A stretch of DNA of 64,000 bases from contig NZ_SMNA01000013.1 of the NCBI RefSeq assembly GCF_004353825.1, forward strand, positions 1 to 64,000, written 5' to 3'. This document shows positions 1-11,880 of this stretch, piece by piece. Position numbers and translations under genes: made by a program. Numbering within the stretch: the first letter of the stretch is position 1; each line of letters starts with the position of its first letter. A model generated the notes under the pieces. That model saw only the letters and a list, made by a program, of their open reading frames with translations, had not been told where the DNA came from and ran no database searches. The DNA comes from Occultella glacieicola (GTDB lineage: Bacteria; Actinomycetota; Actinomycetes; Actinomycetales; Beutenbergiaceae).

Positions 1-2
1 AC

Positions 3-3642
<3,640 letters not shown>

Positions 3643-3661
3643 CCGGTCGGTTCCCGTCGCT

Positions 3662-3709
3662 GAGATCGCACCTGCCGTGCTGAACTCGTGCATGGGCAGG
3701 TGCGATCTC
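3662..3709 (+). terminator. 15-bp inverted repeat after the beta-galactosidase gene
   Basis: GAGATCGCACCTGCC at 3662-3676 pairs with GGCAGGTGCGATCTC at 3695-3709 around an 18-base loop. It begins 20 bases after the GH2 stop and can act as a terminator. The flanking bases hold further partial copies (GGTGCGATCTCG at 3700-3710 and GGTGCGAACTCG after it), so it may belong to a dispersed palindromic repeat family. Confidence 0.6.
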
Positions 3710-3906
3710 GACGCGGCGGGTGCGAACTCGGCGCCCCCGGCCCGGCTGCGTGGCCGCCTACGTGCCTCGGCCCCAGCGTGGTCTGGTTGAGGCGGTGCGC
3801 GCCGCGCTAGCGTGTGCGACCTCGGATCATTCCGTTCTGCGCGAACGCCGCGCTTCCGCGGAAGAGCTCCCGTGATCCTGCTGTTCGGCGGAAGGTGGGC
3901 TTTGAC

Positions 3907-5865
3907 GTGAGCACGAACAGCACCGGCAGCACCAGCAGCCCGGAGGGCACGGACGGCCCGGAGAGCACCGACGGCACGGACCGACATGCGGACCGACCCG
4001 GGCGGCCCAGCGGCGACGGTCCGCAGAGCCGGACCCACCGCAAGCACCTGATCGGCCAGCTCCCCGGGCCGCTGCGCTCGTTCCTGGCCACCGAGGCGGG
4101 CGGCGCGACCCTGCTGCTCGTGGCAGCCGCGCTCGCGGTCATCTGGGCGAACTCGCCGTGGTCCGCCTCGTACGAGGCGATCTGGGACGCGGACGGCGTG
4201 ATCGGGCTGGGTCCGTGGATGCTCGAGATGCACCTCGGGCACTGGGTCAACGACGGGCTGATGGTCGTGTTCTTCTTCGTCATCGGCCTTGAGGTGCGCC
4301 AGGAGCTCGCCACCGGTGAGCTCACCGACCGGCGCCGGGTCGTGGTCCCGATCCTGGCCGGTATCGGCGGCATGCTGATCCCGGCGGCGGCCTACCTCGC
4401 CCTCAACGCCGGCACCGAGGCGGCGCACGGGTGGGGGATCGTGATCGGCACGGACACCGCGTTCCTCCTCGGAGCGCTGGCCCTGGTCGGCCCCGCGGTC
4501 TCCACGCAGCTGCGGATCTTCCTGCTCACGCTCACGGTCGTGGACGACCTCGTGGCCGTCACCGTCATCGGCGTCGCCTACTCGGACGACCTGGACCTCG
4601 CCGCGCTCGCGCTCGCGGTGGTCTGCCTGCTCGGACTCGTGGTGCTGAGCCGGTACGGGGTGTGGCGGGCCTGGCCGTACGTGGTGGTGGTGGTCGTGCT
4701 GTGGCTGGCCACGCTCGCGTCCGGGGTGCACCCCTCGATCGCCGGCATGGCCGCCGGGCTCCTCGTGCCCGCCTACCTGCCGCGGCGCCAGGAGGTGGAG
4801 GGCGCGGCGCGGTTGTTCGCAGCCTTCCGGCAGTCGCCGCAGCCGGACTCGGGTCTCATCGTGCAGGCCGGGGTGGCCCGCTCCATCTCGGTCAACGAGC
4901 GGATGCAGACCATCCTGCACCCGTGGACGTCCTACCTGATCGTGCCGGTGTTCGCGCTCGCCAACGCGGGCGTGGACCTGCGCGGCGGCGTGCTCGCCGA
5001 TGCGCTCGGTTCGCCGGTGACCTGGGGCGTGGTCGCCGGCCTCGTGCTGGGCAAGACGATCGGGATCAGCCTCGGCGCGTTCGCCGGGGTGCGGGCCCGC
5101 CTCGGCGCACTCCCGCAGGGCGTCGCGCCCGGGCACGTGGTGGGTGGCGCCGCCCTCTCCGGGATCGGGTTCACGGTGTCGCTGCTGATCGTGGACCTGG
5201 CGTTCGGGGACTCGGTGATCGCGGACGAGGCCAGGGTCGGGGTGCTGCTCGCTGCGGTCCTCGCGGTCGGGCTCGGCGCCCTGGTGTTCCGGCTGGCCGC
5301 CCGGTTCCGCGGCGAGACGAACGCGAGCCTGCCGACGGTGCTCTCCGAGCCGGTCGACCCCGGGCGCGACCACATCCGGGGCCCGGTGGACGCCCCGCTC
5401 ACGCTCGTCGAGTACGGCGACTTCGAGTGCCCGTTCTGTGCCAAGGCCACCGGTGTGGCCCGGGAACTGCGCGAGCACTTCGGCGACGAGATGCGGTACG
5501 TGTTCCGGCACCTGCCGCTGCCGGACATCCACCCGCACGCCGAACTCGCCGCGGTTGCGTCCGAGGCCGCCGCCCACCAGGGCCGGTTCTGGGAGATGCA
5601 CGACCTGCTGTTCCGGCGCCAGGACGAGCTCGAGGTGGAGGACCTGGTCGGGTACGCCGCGGACCTCGGCCTGGACGTGGAGGTCTTCATGCGCGGGGTC
5701 GACAAGGAGATGCTCAGACGCCGGGTGCGTGCCGACGTCGCCAGCGCCGAGGCCAGCGGCGCCCGGGGGACTCCCACGTTCTTCGTGGGGGAGCGGCGCC
5801 ACATCGGCCCGCACGACACCGCCTCCCTGATCGCGGCCCTGGAGGCCTCCCGCGTGTCCGCCTGA
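3907..5865 (+). CDS. nhaA: Na+/H+ antiporter NhaA fused to a C-terminal DsbA-like thioredoxin domain
   Basis: A protein of 652 residues. Residues about 45-440 are an NhaA antiporter with roughly eleven or twelve membrane helices; the ion-binding aspartate pair is Asp213-Asp214 in [10 protein letters not shown]. Residues about 465-650 are a thioredoxin-fold DsbA-like domain with the redox motif CPFC (Cys508, Cys511) in [12 protein letters not shown]. The antiporter exchanges Na+ for H+ at the cytoplasmic membrane; the role of the thiol domain is unknown. The start is GTG 3907 because GGAAGG lies about 10 bases upstream; the frame is open further up but without homology. NhaA-DsbA fusions occur in actinobacteria, so this is a family variant and not an assembly error. 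Confidence 0.93.
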   Translation: MSTNSTGSTSSPEGTDGPESTDGTDRHADRPGRPSGDGPQSRTHRKHLIGQLPGPLRSFLATEAGGATLLLVAAALAVIWANSPWSASYEAIWDADGVIGLGPWMLEMHLGHWVNDGLMVVFFFVIGLEVRQELATGELTDRRRVVVPILAGIGGMLIPAAAYLALNAGTEAAHGWGIVIGTDTAFLLGALALVGPAVSTQLRIFLLTLTVVDDLVAVTVIGVAYSDDLDLAALALAVVCLLGLVVLSRYGVWRAWPYVVVVVVLWLATLASGVHPSIAGMAAGLLVPAYLPRRQEVEGAARLFAAFRQSPQPDSGLIVQAGVARSISVNERMQTILHPWTSYLIVPVFALANAGVDLRGGVLADALGSPVTWGVVAGLVLGKTIGISLGAFAGVRARLGALPQGVAPGHVVGGAALSGIGFTVSLLIVDLAFGDSVIADEARVGVLLAAVLAVGLGALVFRLAARFRGETNASLPTVLSEPVDPGRDHIRGPVDAPLTLVEYGDFECPFCAKATGVARELREHFGDEMRYVFRHLPLPDIHPHAELAAVASEAAAHQGRFWEMHDLLFRRQDELEVEDLVGYAADLGLDVEVFMRGVDKEMLRRRVRADVASAEASGARGTPTFFVGERRHIGPHDTASLIAALEASRVSA

Positions 5866-5908
5866 CCCGGCGCGCCGCGTGCGCTCCGGTGGTGGCAGAC
5901 TCTGCCGG

Positions 5909-6628
5909 ATGGTCACGGACGAGCGGGCGGGCGGGCACCAGCAGGCAGGCGGGCCCGGTCGAGCGCCGGTGCTCGGCGACCGGTCCTGGGTGGCCCTCTC
6001 GCTGCGCGGCCTCATCGTGGTCCTCGGGCTGGTGGCCGAGGTGTGGAACCTGGCCGAGCTGGGCGCCGGCGGCCTGGCGAACCACGTCGCCTACTTCACG
6101 GTCCAGACCAACCTGCTCGTCATCGTGGTGCTCGGCTGGGCGCTCCTGGTGCCGCCGCGGCGCCGGCCCACGTGGTTCGACCCGTTGCGTGGGGCCATGA
6201 CCACCTACATCGTGCTCACCGGGGTCCTGTACAACTTGCTGCTTGCGGCGCCGGGCGAGCTGTTCTCCTGGGACGTGCACCCGTCGAACCTGCTCCAGCA
6301 CCGGATCATCCCGATCCTGGTCGCCCTCGACTGGCTGCTGATCCCCGTGGCGCGGCGGCTGCGGCTGTCCCGGTTCTGGATCTGGCTCGGCTACCCGGTC
6401 GCCTACCTCGCGTTCACGCTGATCCGCGGCCCTCTGGTGGGCGACTGGTACCCGTACTTCTTCCTCGACCCGAACGAGTTCGGCGGGTACGGCGGGTTGC
6501 TGGTGCCGATCCTCGGCCTCGTGGTGGTGTTCGCCGTCGGGGCGTTCGTGGTGGGCGCGCTCGGGAACCTGCGGTACCGGACGACGGGTCAGCCGGTCAG
6601 CCAGTCCGGGGCGGACTCCTCGAGGTAG
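5909..6628 (+). CDS. Pr6Pr family multi-pass membrane protein
   Basis: A protein of 239 residues with about six hydrophobic segments. It carries signatures I recognise from the Pr6Pr (FAR-17a/AIG1-like) membrane family: YFTVQTNLL, TGVLYNLLL, LLQHRIIPI and WYPYFFLDP, followed by a small-residue helix. Biochemical function is not established for bacterial members. ATG 5909 starts the protein just before the first membrane segment. It lies 43 bases after nhaA and may be cotranscribed. Its last 40 bases overlap the end of the PL26 gene on the opposite strand. Confidence 0.8.
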   Translation: MVTDERAGGHQQAGGPGRAPVLGDRSWVALSLRGLIVVLGLVAEVWNLAELGAGGLANHVAYFTVQTNLLVIVVLGWALLVPPRRRPTWFDPLRGAMTTYIVLTGVLYNLLLAAPGELFSWDVHPSNLLQHRIIPILVALDWLLIPVARRLRLSRFWIWLGYPVAYLAFTLIRGPLVGDWYPYFFLDPNEFGGYGGLLVPILGLVVVFAVGAFVVGALGNLRYRTTGQPVSQSGADSSR

Positions 6629-9294
6629 TCACCGATCAGGGCCAGGTTCTGGATCGCGGCGAGCCCGAACTGGGACGCGTCGTTCGTGGACACGAACGGG
6701 GCCTCGTCCACGGGCTCGAGCACGCCCGGGCCGTCGACCCGGGTCCGGGCCCAATGGCGCTCGCGGCACAGGGCGTTGACGTTGACCATGTCCCCGGAGT
6801 CCACAAAGAACCGACGCCACGCGAAGGCGGCCAGGTCCGCGTCGCCGTCGCGGCCGGCCGCATAGGCGCTCAGCCGGCTGTGCGCCTGGATCAGTGAGAT
6901 CCCGGTCAGCGCCTGCCCGACCGCGGCCTCCTGGGTCGCCGCGTCCGCGAGGTAGAGCCGGCAGTACTGCAGCCACGCCTCCTCGAACCCGGGCACGTCC
7001 GCCAGGTCGATCAGCTCCGAGCACACCTCGACGAGCCCGAACACGGCACTCAGGTGCGAGACCCGGACCCGTTCGGGGGAGGTGTCGAACCGGCCGGTCG
7101 CCAGGTCCAGGCGCGCCTCCCCGGTGAGGAAGCCACGCCGGAGCGCCCCGATATCGGCCATCGTGCCGAGCACCTTGTCCCGGGCCACGGTGTCGGCATG
7201 CCGCTCCCACCGGGTCAGCCAGGTCGCGGCGAGCGCGCCCCAGTCCGTGCCGAGCCCCACCGAGAGCGCGGCCGGGTCGGGAGAGTAGACGTCGCCGCGG
7301 ACCTTGCGGGTGGCGTCCACGTTCAGCAGGGCCCGCTCGGACGCCGCGAGCTCGTCGAGCAGGTCCCCGACCCGCTCATCGGCCGTCAGGTAGTAGTAGA
7401 ACCGCCGGTAGCTGGGGTTGGAGATCCGCAGCTGCTTCGCGCTGCACCCCCAGTGCTGCACGTTGTGCCGGGTGCCCAGCCCGGCGAAGCGCCCCGCGTG
7501 GTAGACGTCCACCTCCCCGGTGTGCCGGGTCATCGCCTCCGCGAACCGGAACACGTCGGCCCTCCCGGACCGCAAGTAGGACAGCCAGAACCACAGGTCC
7601 GGGGACAACTCGGAGTTGTCCCACGCGTACCCGCCGACGTCGTAGCGCCAGGTGTGCCGGTCCGCGTCGTAGGTGTGCATCACGTCGCCGTAGTCCCAGA
7701 ACCCGTACCAGCGGCGCTGCTCCACCTGGTCCAGGTAGAACGCGAGCAGGAAGTCGATCCGGTCCTCGATCGCGGCCCGGGCCGGAGTGGACCGGTCCAC
7801 CGGGGCCCAGTCGCCGAACACACCGGCCGAATGCAGCCGGTCCGGGTCGGCCACCAGCAAGGGGGGTGTCGCCAGCGCTGCGGCGCGGGCCGCAAGAGCC
7901 GCCGACGACGGCGTCCCCGCCACCGCGGTCAGGTTGAGTTCGTGGGTGCGGGCGATGCCGTGGGCATCGCCGTAGCCGGGCTCGTAGTCCTCGTAGGTGA
8001 TCTCGAGCGCGTCGAGCTGGTCGGCGTAGTCGGCCTGGCCGAGCCCGTCGTGGAAGAACCGCAGGTCCATGGCCCGCGACTCCGGCGACCACAGCCACAC
8101 CGTGAGCTCGCCGGTGTCGGTGGTGGCGCCGCGCACGTCGAGCTGCGTCGGCGCGCCCTTCCAGAAGTCCCGGAGACCGAGCTCCAGTCCACCGGAGGTG
8201 TCCCCGAGGTAGGCGTACCCACCGGCCCGGGTGCCACCCCCGATACCGACCCAGCCTGCGCCGTCGGCCGTGCGTTTGCGGACGGTGTAGCCGTCCGGAC
8301 TGCCCTGGTGCAGGGTCCAGTCGTTCCAGGTCGGCACCCAGTGCAGCCGGTCCGCCACGGCCGGCGCCCAGTCCCCGACCGGCGGGGTCGGCCGGCCGGC
8401 CACCTGCGCGGCCCGGACGTCTCCGCCGGGGTTGCGGCGGAGCCCGGTGATCCCGCGGACCGACTCGGTGAGGAAGCCGCCCGCGCTGCCGGCCACGCGC
8501 ACGTGCCGGTCGTGCGGCTGCTCGCGCAGGGGCACCTCGAAGCGAACCCCGAGGCCGGCGAGGAAGTCGCGCTCGGCGTCGCCGTCCCAGACGAAGGAGT
8601 GCATCAACCTGAGGGTGGGTGAGCCGGCGTAGAGATACAGGCGGACGGTGAACGGCAACCACTCACGGGCGCCGCCGTCCTCGCGGTGGACGCCGTCGAT
8701 GCGGAGCACCGCGCGCACCGGACCGGCCTGCTCCACGGTAGCCGCGCGCACCCGGGACGTGAACGGTGCCCGAGGCCGGGGGCCGTCATCGTCCGGGCCG
8801 TCCGCGAGCAGGCTGACGAGGCGGCCCGCGCGAGCGACCACCCGCCCGCCGGTCTCGATCTCGGAGACCAGATGCGCCCCCGTGCGCGGCACCCGGACCC
8901 GGATCACGCCGGTGTCCACGAGGACGTGGTCGTCGGTCTCGCGGACGTCGACGGCGGAACTCGGCTCGGGCGGCTGGGTGCCGGCCTCCAGCACGTAGGA
9001 GTCGGTGGGCGCCGTCGGCGCCGCGGCGTGGGCGGTCCACTTCACGGACCCGTCCGGCCAGGTCGCGGTCACCCAGGTCTGCACCGGTTCGGGGGTGCCA
9101 CCGGCGGTGCGGAGCCCGATCGGGGTGTCCGGCGCGAGCGTGCCCCGAGCCCAGGGGACGCCCCAGGTCACGCCGGTCGCCGCGGCGGGGACGTCCTCCA
9201 ACCAGTGCAGCGCGGTGCTCGGCCGGCCCGTGGGCTGGTTCGTGGGCGTGGTCGGGCCGGTCGCCGGCGACACGCTGGGGGCTTCGGTGGGCAT
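6589..9294 (-). CDS. Exo-rhamnogalacturonan lyase-like protein (PL26 / YetA-PcRGLX type)
   Basis: A protein of 901 residues. Its N-terminus (HWLEDVPAAATGVTWGVPWARG, then WPDGSVKWTAHA) and overall length match the YetA/PcRGLX family, whose fungal founder removes unsaturated galacturonyl-rhamnose from rhamnogalacturonan I by beta-elimination. No signal peptide is present, implying action on imported oligosaccharides. ATG 9294 is preferred over the longer start at 9333 because AGGAG lies 4 bases upstream. It is the last gene of a minus-strand operon with a transporter and an SGNH esterase. Its 3' end overlaps the Pr6Pr gene tail by 40 bases. The family call is confident; the exact substrate is inferred. 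Confidence 0.83.
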   Translation of the reverse strand: MPTEAPSVSPATGPTTPTNQPTGRPSTALHWLEDVPAAATGVTWGVPWARGTLAPDTPIGLRTAGGTPEPVQTWVTATWPDGSVKWTAHAAAPTAPTDSYVLEAGTQPPEPSSAVDVRETDDHVLVDTGVIRVRVPRTGAHLVSEIETGGRVVARAGRLVSLLADGPDDDGPRPRAPFTSRVRAATVEQAGPVRAVLRIDGVHREDGGAREWLPFTVRLYLYAGSPTLRLMHSFVWDGDAERDFLAGLGVRFEVPLREQPHDRHVRVAGSAGGFLTESVRGITGLRRNPGGDVRAAQVAGRPTPPVGDWAPAVADRLHWVPTWNDWTLHQGSPDGYTVRKRTADGAGWVGIGGGTRAGGYAYLGDTSGGLELGLRDFWKGAPTQLDVRGATTDTGELTVWLWSPESRAMDLRFFHDGLGQADYADQLDALEITYEDYEPGYGDAHGIARTHELNLTAVAGTPSSAALAARAAALATPPLLVADPDRLHSAGVFGDWAPVDRSTPARAAIEDRIDFLLAFYLDQVEQRRWYGFWDYGDVMHTYDADRHTWRYDVGGYAWDNSELSPDLWFWLSYLRSGRADVFRFAEAMTRHTGEVDVYHAGRFAGLGTRHNVQHWGCSAKQLRISNPSYRRFYYYLTADERVGDLLDELAASERALLNVDATRKVRGDVYSPDPAALSVGLGTDWGALAATWLTRWERHADTVARDKVLGTMADIGALRRGFLTGEARLDLATGRFDTSPERVRVSHLSAVFGLVEVCSELIDLADVPGFEEAWLQYCRLYLADAATQEAAVGQALTGISLIQAHSRLSAYAAGRDGDADLAAFAWRRFFVDSGDMVNVNALCRERHWARTRVDGPGVLEPVDEAPFVSTNDASQFGLAAIQNLALIGDYLEESAPDWLTG

Positions 9295-9329
9295 GGGGCT
9301 CCTGGGTCGGGTGGTGCGGTCCAACGGGT

Positions 9330-9971
9330 TCACGCCGCGGCCAGGACGGGCGCCAGCGCGTCGGCGACGATCCGGGCCACGGCGGTGGCGCCGGTGACGT
9401 TGAAGTGGGTGTCGTCGGCGATGCCGTCCGGGTAGTTGGGGTGCTCGCCGGGGCCGAACCGGGTGAACAGGGACATCGACCCCTGCTCGCCGAGCGACTC
9501 GTACAGCTCGGTGGTGGCCGCGGTCAGGTCGATCAGCGGCACCCGCTGCGCCGCGGCCAGATCCCGGACGGCGTCCGGGTAGTCCCCGTGGGTGGCCGCG
9601 ACCGCGCCGCCGGCGAACCGGCGCCGCTGCACGCTCGTGCAGAGCACCGGTGCGGCGCCGGCCTCGCGGACCTCGGTGAGCATCCGGGTCAGGTTGGCGG
9701 TGTAGCCGGCGCTCGCACCGAGGACCTCGGGCTGCTTCTGATCGTTGTGCCCGAACTGCAGCAGGACGACGTCACCGGCGGCAGCCTCCCAGAGCAGCGC
9801 GTCCCAGAGCCCGTCCGCGCGCAGCGACGCCGTGGTGGCGCCGCCCTTCGCGAAGTTGTGCACCACCACCCCGGGCGTGAACGTGGCCAGGTGCGCGCCC
9901 CAGCCTGACATCGGGGCCTCGTGCGGCGGGCACGCCGCCACCGTCGAGTCCCCGGCGAGCAGGATCCTCAT
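9330..9971 (-). CDS. SGNH/GDSL hydrolase, probable rhamnogalacturonan acetylesterase (CE12-like)
   Basis: A protein of 213 residues. It begins MRILLAGDST, with the GDS nucleophile block at the extreme N-terminus, followed by GGATTASL (block II), FGHNDQK (block III) and a C-terminal DDTHFN with the catalytic Asp and His. This is the layout of rhamnogalacturonan acetylesterases such as RhgT, which remove acetyl groups from galacturonate and so allow lyase access. No signal peptide is visible. Its ATG overlaps the stop of the preceding permease by 4 bases (ATGA), pointing to translational coupling, and the PL26 gene follows 35 bases later. Confidence 0.87.
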   Translation of the reverse strand: MRILLAGDSTVAACPPHEAPMSGWGAHLATFTPGVVVHNFAKGGATTASLRADGLWDALLWEAAAGDVVLLQFGHNDQKQPEVLGASAGYTANLTRMLTEVREAGAAPVLCTSVQRRRFAGGAVAATHGDYPDAVRDLAAAQRVPLIDLTAATTELYESLGEQGSMSLFTRFGPGEHPNYPDGIADDTHFNVTGATAVARIVADALAPVLAAA

Positions 9972-10849
9972 CCCTTGACACTCCCGATCAGCATGCCCTT
10001 GGCGAAGTGCTTCTGCAGGAACGGGTAGGCGAGCAGGACCGGGATCGTGGCGACCATGACCACGGCGAACTTGATGCCCTGAGCCGGCGGCGGCAGTTCG
10101 TTGCCGAGATCCTCGGCGGTGAGGGAGGACGCCGCGGTGACCTGACGCAGGAACATCTGCAGGGTCCACTTCGAGGTGTCGTTGAGGTAGATCAGGGGCG
10201 ACATGTAGTCGTTCCAGATTCCGACGGCGTAGAACAATGCGAACGTGGCTAGCACCGGCTTGGACAGCGGCATCACCACACTGCGCAGGATGCGCAGTTC
10301 GTTCGCGCCGTCGATCTTGGCCGACTCCTCGAGTTCCTTGGGCAGTTCCTGGAAGAAGTTCTTGATGATGATGAGGCTGAACGGGTTGATCGCCGCCGGC
10401 AGGATCAGGGCCCAGTAGGTGTCCAGCAGCCCGAGTTCCTTGACGATCAGGAACGTCGGGATCAGGCCCGCGGAGAACACCATGGTGAACACGACCAGGG
10501 ACATGATGGTGCGCCGGCCGGGCAGGTCGATCTTGGACAGCGGGTACGCCATCAGCGCGGTCAGCGCGAGCTGGATGGCGGTGCCCACGCCGGTGACCGC
10601 GACCGTGGTGATGAACGCGCGCACGAACACGGTCGAGCCGAGGATCGAGGCGTAGGCGTCGGTGGTGAACTCGTTCGGCCACAGGAAGAAGGGCCGGGTG
10701 GTCAGCTCGTACTCGGTGGCGAACGAGCCGGCGAGCACGTACAGGAACGGCAGGATCGCGATCGCCCCGACACCGACCAGGACGACGACGTTGACGACGT
10801 CGAACGCCTTGCCGGCCGGGGTGTTGAACCGGTACTTGACCCTGGCCAT
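9968..10849 (-). CDS. Carbohydrate ABC transporter permease, LplC/YtcP type
   Basis: A protein of 293 residues with six predicted membrane helices and the EAA loop ELEESAKIDGANELRILRSVVMPLSKP that contacts the ATPase. It ends LQKHFAKGMLIGSVKG, the C-terminus characteristic of LplC/YtcP permeases that pair with a LplB partner. It should form half of the membrane channel for uronate- or rhamnose-containing oligosaccharides. Its start codon shares a base with the stop of the partner permease (TGATG), and it overlaps the esterase start by 4 bases. No ATPase gene is found in this operon, so a shared MsmX-like ATPase from elsewhere is expected. Confidence 0.92.
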   Translation of the reverse strand: MARVKYRFNTPAGKAFDVVNVVVLVGVGAIAILPFLYVLAGSFATEYELTTRPFFLWPNEFTTDAYASILGSTVFVRAFITTVAVTGVGTAIQLALTALMAYPLSKIDLPGRRTIMSLVVFTMVFSAGLIPTFLIVKELGLLDTYWALILPAAINPFSLIIIKNFFQELPKELEESAKIDGANELRILRSVVMPLSKPVLATFALFYAVGIWNDYMSPLIYLNDTSKWTLQMFLRQVTAASSLTAEDLGNELPPPAQGIKFAVVMVATIPVLLAYPFLQKHFAKGMLIGSVKG

Positions 10850-11820
10850 CAGAAGATCCCCTGCTGGTTGAAGCGCTTGGCGAGCCAGTTCGTCCCGAAG
10901 ATCAGGATCACGCCGACGATCGCCTTGGCCAGGCCGACGGCCGTGGCGTAGGAGTAGGAGCCCTGCTGGATCCCGACGAAGTAGACGTAGGTGTCGAACA
11001 CGTCGGCGACGGTGCGGTTCAGGGCGTTGGACATGAGGTAGATCTGCTCGAACCCGGTGTTCAGGATCTGGCCGGTCTGCAGGATCAGCAGCACGATGAT
11101 CGTGGATCGGATGGACGGCAGCGTGATGTGCCAGACCCGCTGCCAGCGCCCGGCGCCGTCGATGATCGCGGCCTCGTACTGCTCCTGGTCCACCCCGGCG
11201 AGGGCGGCCAGGAAGATGATGGTGCCCCACCCGGTGTTCTTCCAGACGTCCTGCAGCACGATCAGCGGGCGGAACCAGGCCGGATCGGCGAGGAAGTTCG
11301 TGTCGGTCCCCAGGACGTCGTTCAGCAGCGTCCACAACGGACCGTTGCCGACCGCGAACAACAGCCCGGTCAGGGAGACCACCACGGTCCAGGACAGGAA
11401 GTGCGGCACGTAGACGAGGGTCTGCACGGTCCGCTTGAGGATGTTCAGGCGCAGCTCGTTGAGCAGCAGGGCCATCACGATCGTCAGCGGGAACGCGATG
11501 AAGAGGCTCAACGCGGCCAGGATCAGCGTGTTGCGCAGCAGCCGCGGGAAGTCGGGGTTCGTGAAGAACGTCTCGAAGTGTTCCCAGCCCACCCACTGGC
11601 TGCCTTCGATCCCGAGGAACGGGATGTAGTCCCGGAACGCGATCTGGGCGCCGTACATCGGCCAGAACCGGAACAGCAGGAAGTAGATGATGCCCGGCAG
11701 CATCAGGAACAGCAGCCACCGGTAGCGAACGAGCGTCTCGCGGACGTTGCGGCGGTTCGGCGGCCGTGGCGTGATGTCCGCGCCGCCGCTGACAGCCTCC
11801 GCCTCGATGAGCGTGGCCAT
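10849..11820 (-). CDS. Carbohydrate ABC transporter permease, LplB type
   Basis: A protein of 323 residues. A cytoplasmic N-terminal stretch of about 30 residues precedes six membrane helices. The EAA loop YEAAIIDGAGRWQRVWHITLP and the segment TGQILNTGFEQIYLM are typical of LplB/YtcP-system permeases. It pairs with the LplC-type permease directly downstream and the lipoprotein upstream. The start ATG 11820 has GAGAGGAGG about 7 bases upstream. A strong hairpin separates it from the binding-protein gene. Confidence 0.92.
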   Translation of the reverse strand: MATLIEAEAVSGGADITPRPPNRRNVRETLVRYRWLLFLMLPGIIYFLLFRFWPMYGAQIAFRDYIPFLGIEGSQWVGWEHFETFFTNPDFPRLLRNTLILAALSLFIAFPLTIVMALLLNELRLNILKRTVQTLVYVPHFLSWTVVVSLTGLLFAVGNGPLWTLLNDVLGTDTNFLADPAWFRPLIVLQDVWKNTGWGTIIFLAALAGVDQEQYEAAIIDGAGRWQRVWHITLPSIRSTIIVLLILQTGQILNTGFEQIYLMSNALNRTVADVFDTYVYFVGIQQGSYSYATAVGLAKAIVGVILIFGTNWLAKRFNQQGIF

Positions 11821-11843
11821 GGGAGCCTCCTCTCAGGGGTGGG

Positions 11844-11875
11844 GATGCGGGGGCCGGCCAACCGGCCCCCGCATC
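11844..11875 (-). terminator. Hairpin between binding-protein and permease genes
   Basis: A perfect 14-bp stem (GATGCGGGGGCCGG with CCGGCCCCCGCATC) closes a CCAA tetraloop, just after the binding-protein stop and before the permease ribosome site. By analogy with malE-malF, such a hairpin can partly stop transcription or shield the upstream mRNA so that more binding protein than permease is made. The same arrangement recurs at 36001 and 45251. Confidence 0.75.
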
Positions 11876-11880
11876 GTCGA

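Noticed and set aside
3814-3906. Earlier start for nhaA at GTG 3814
   Set aside because: The added residues have no homology and no ribosome site; GGAAGG precedes GTG 3907.
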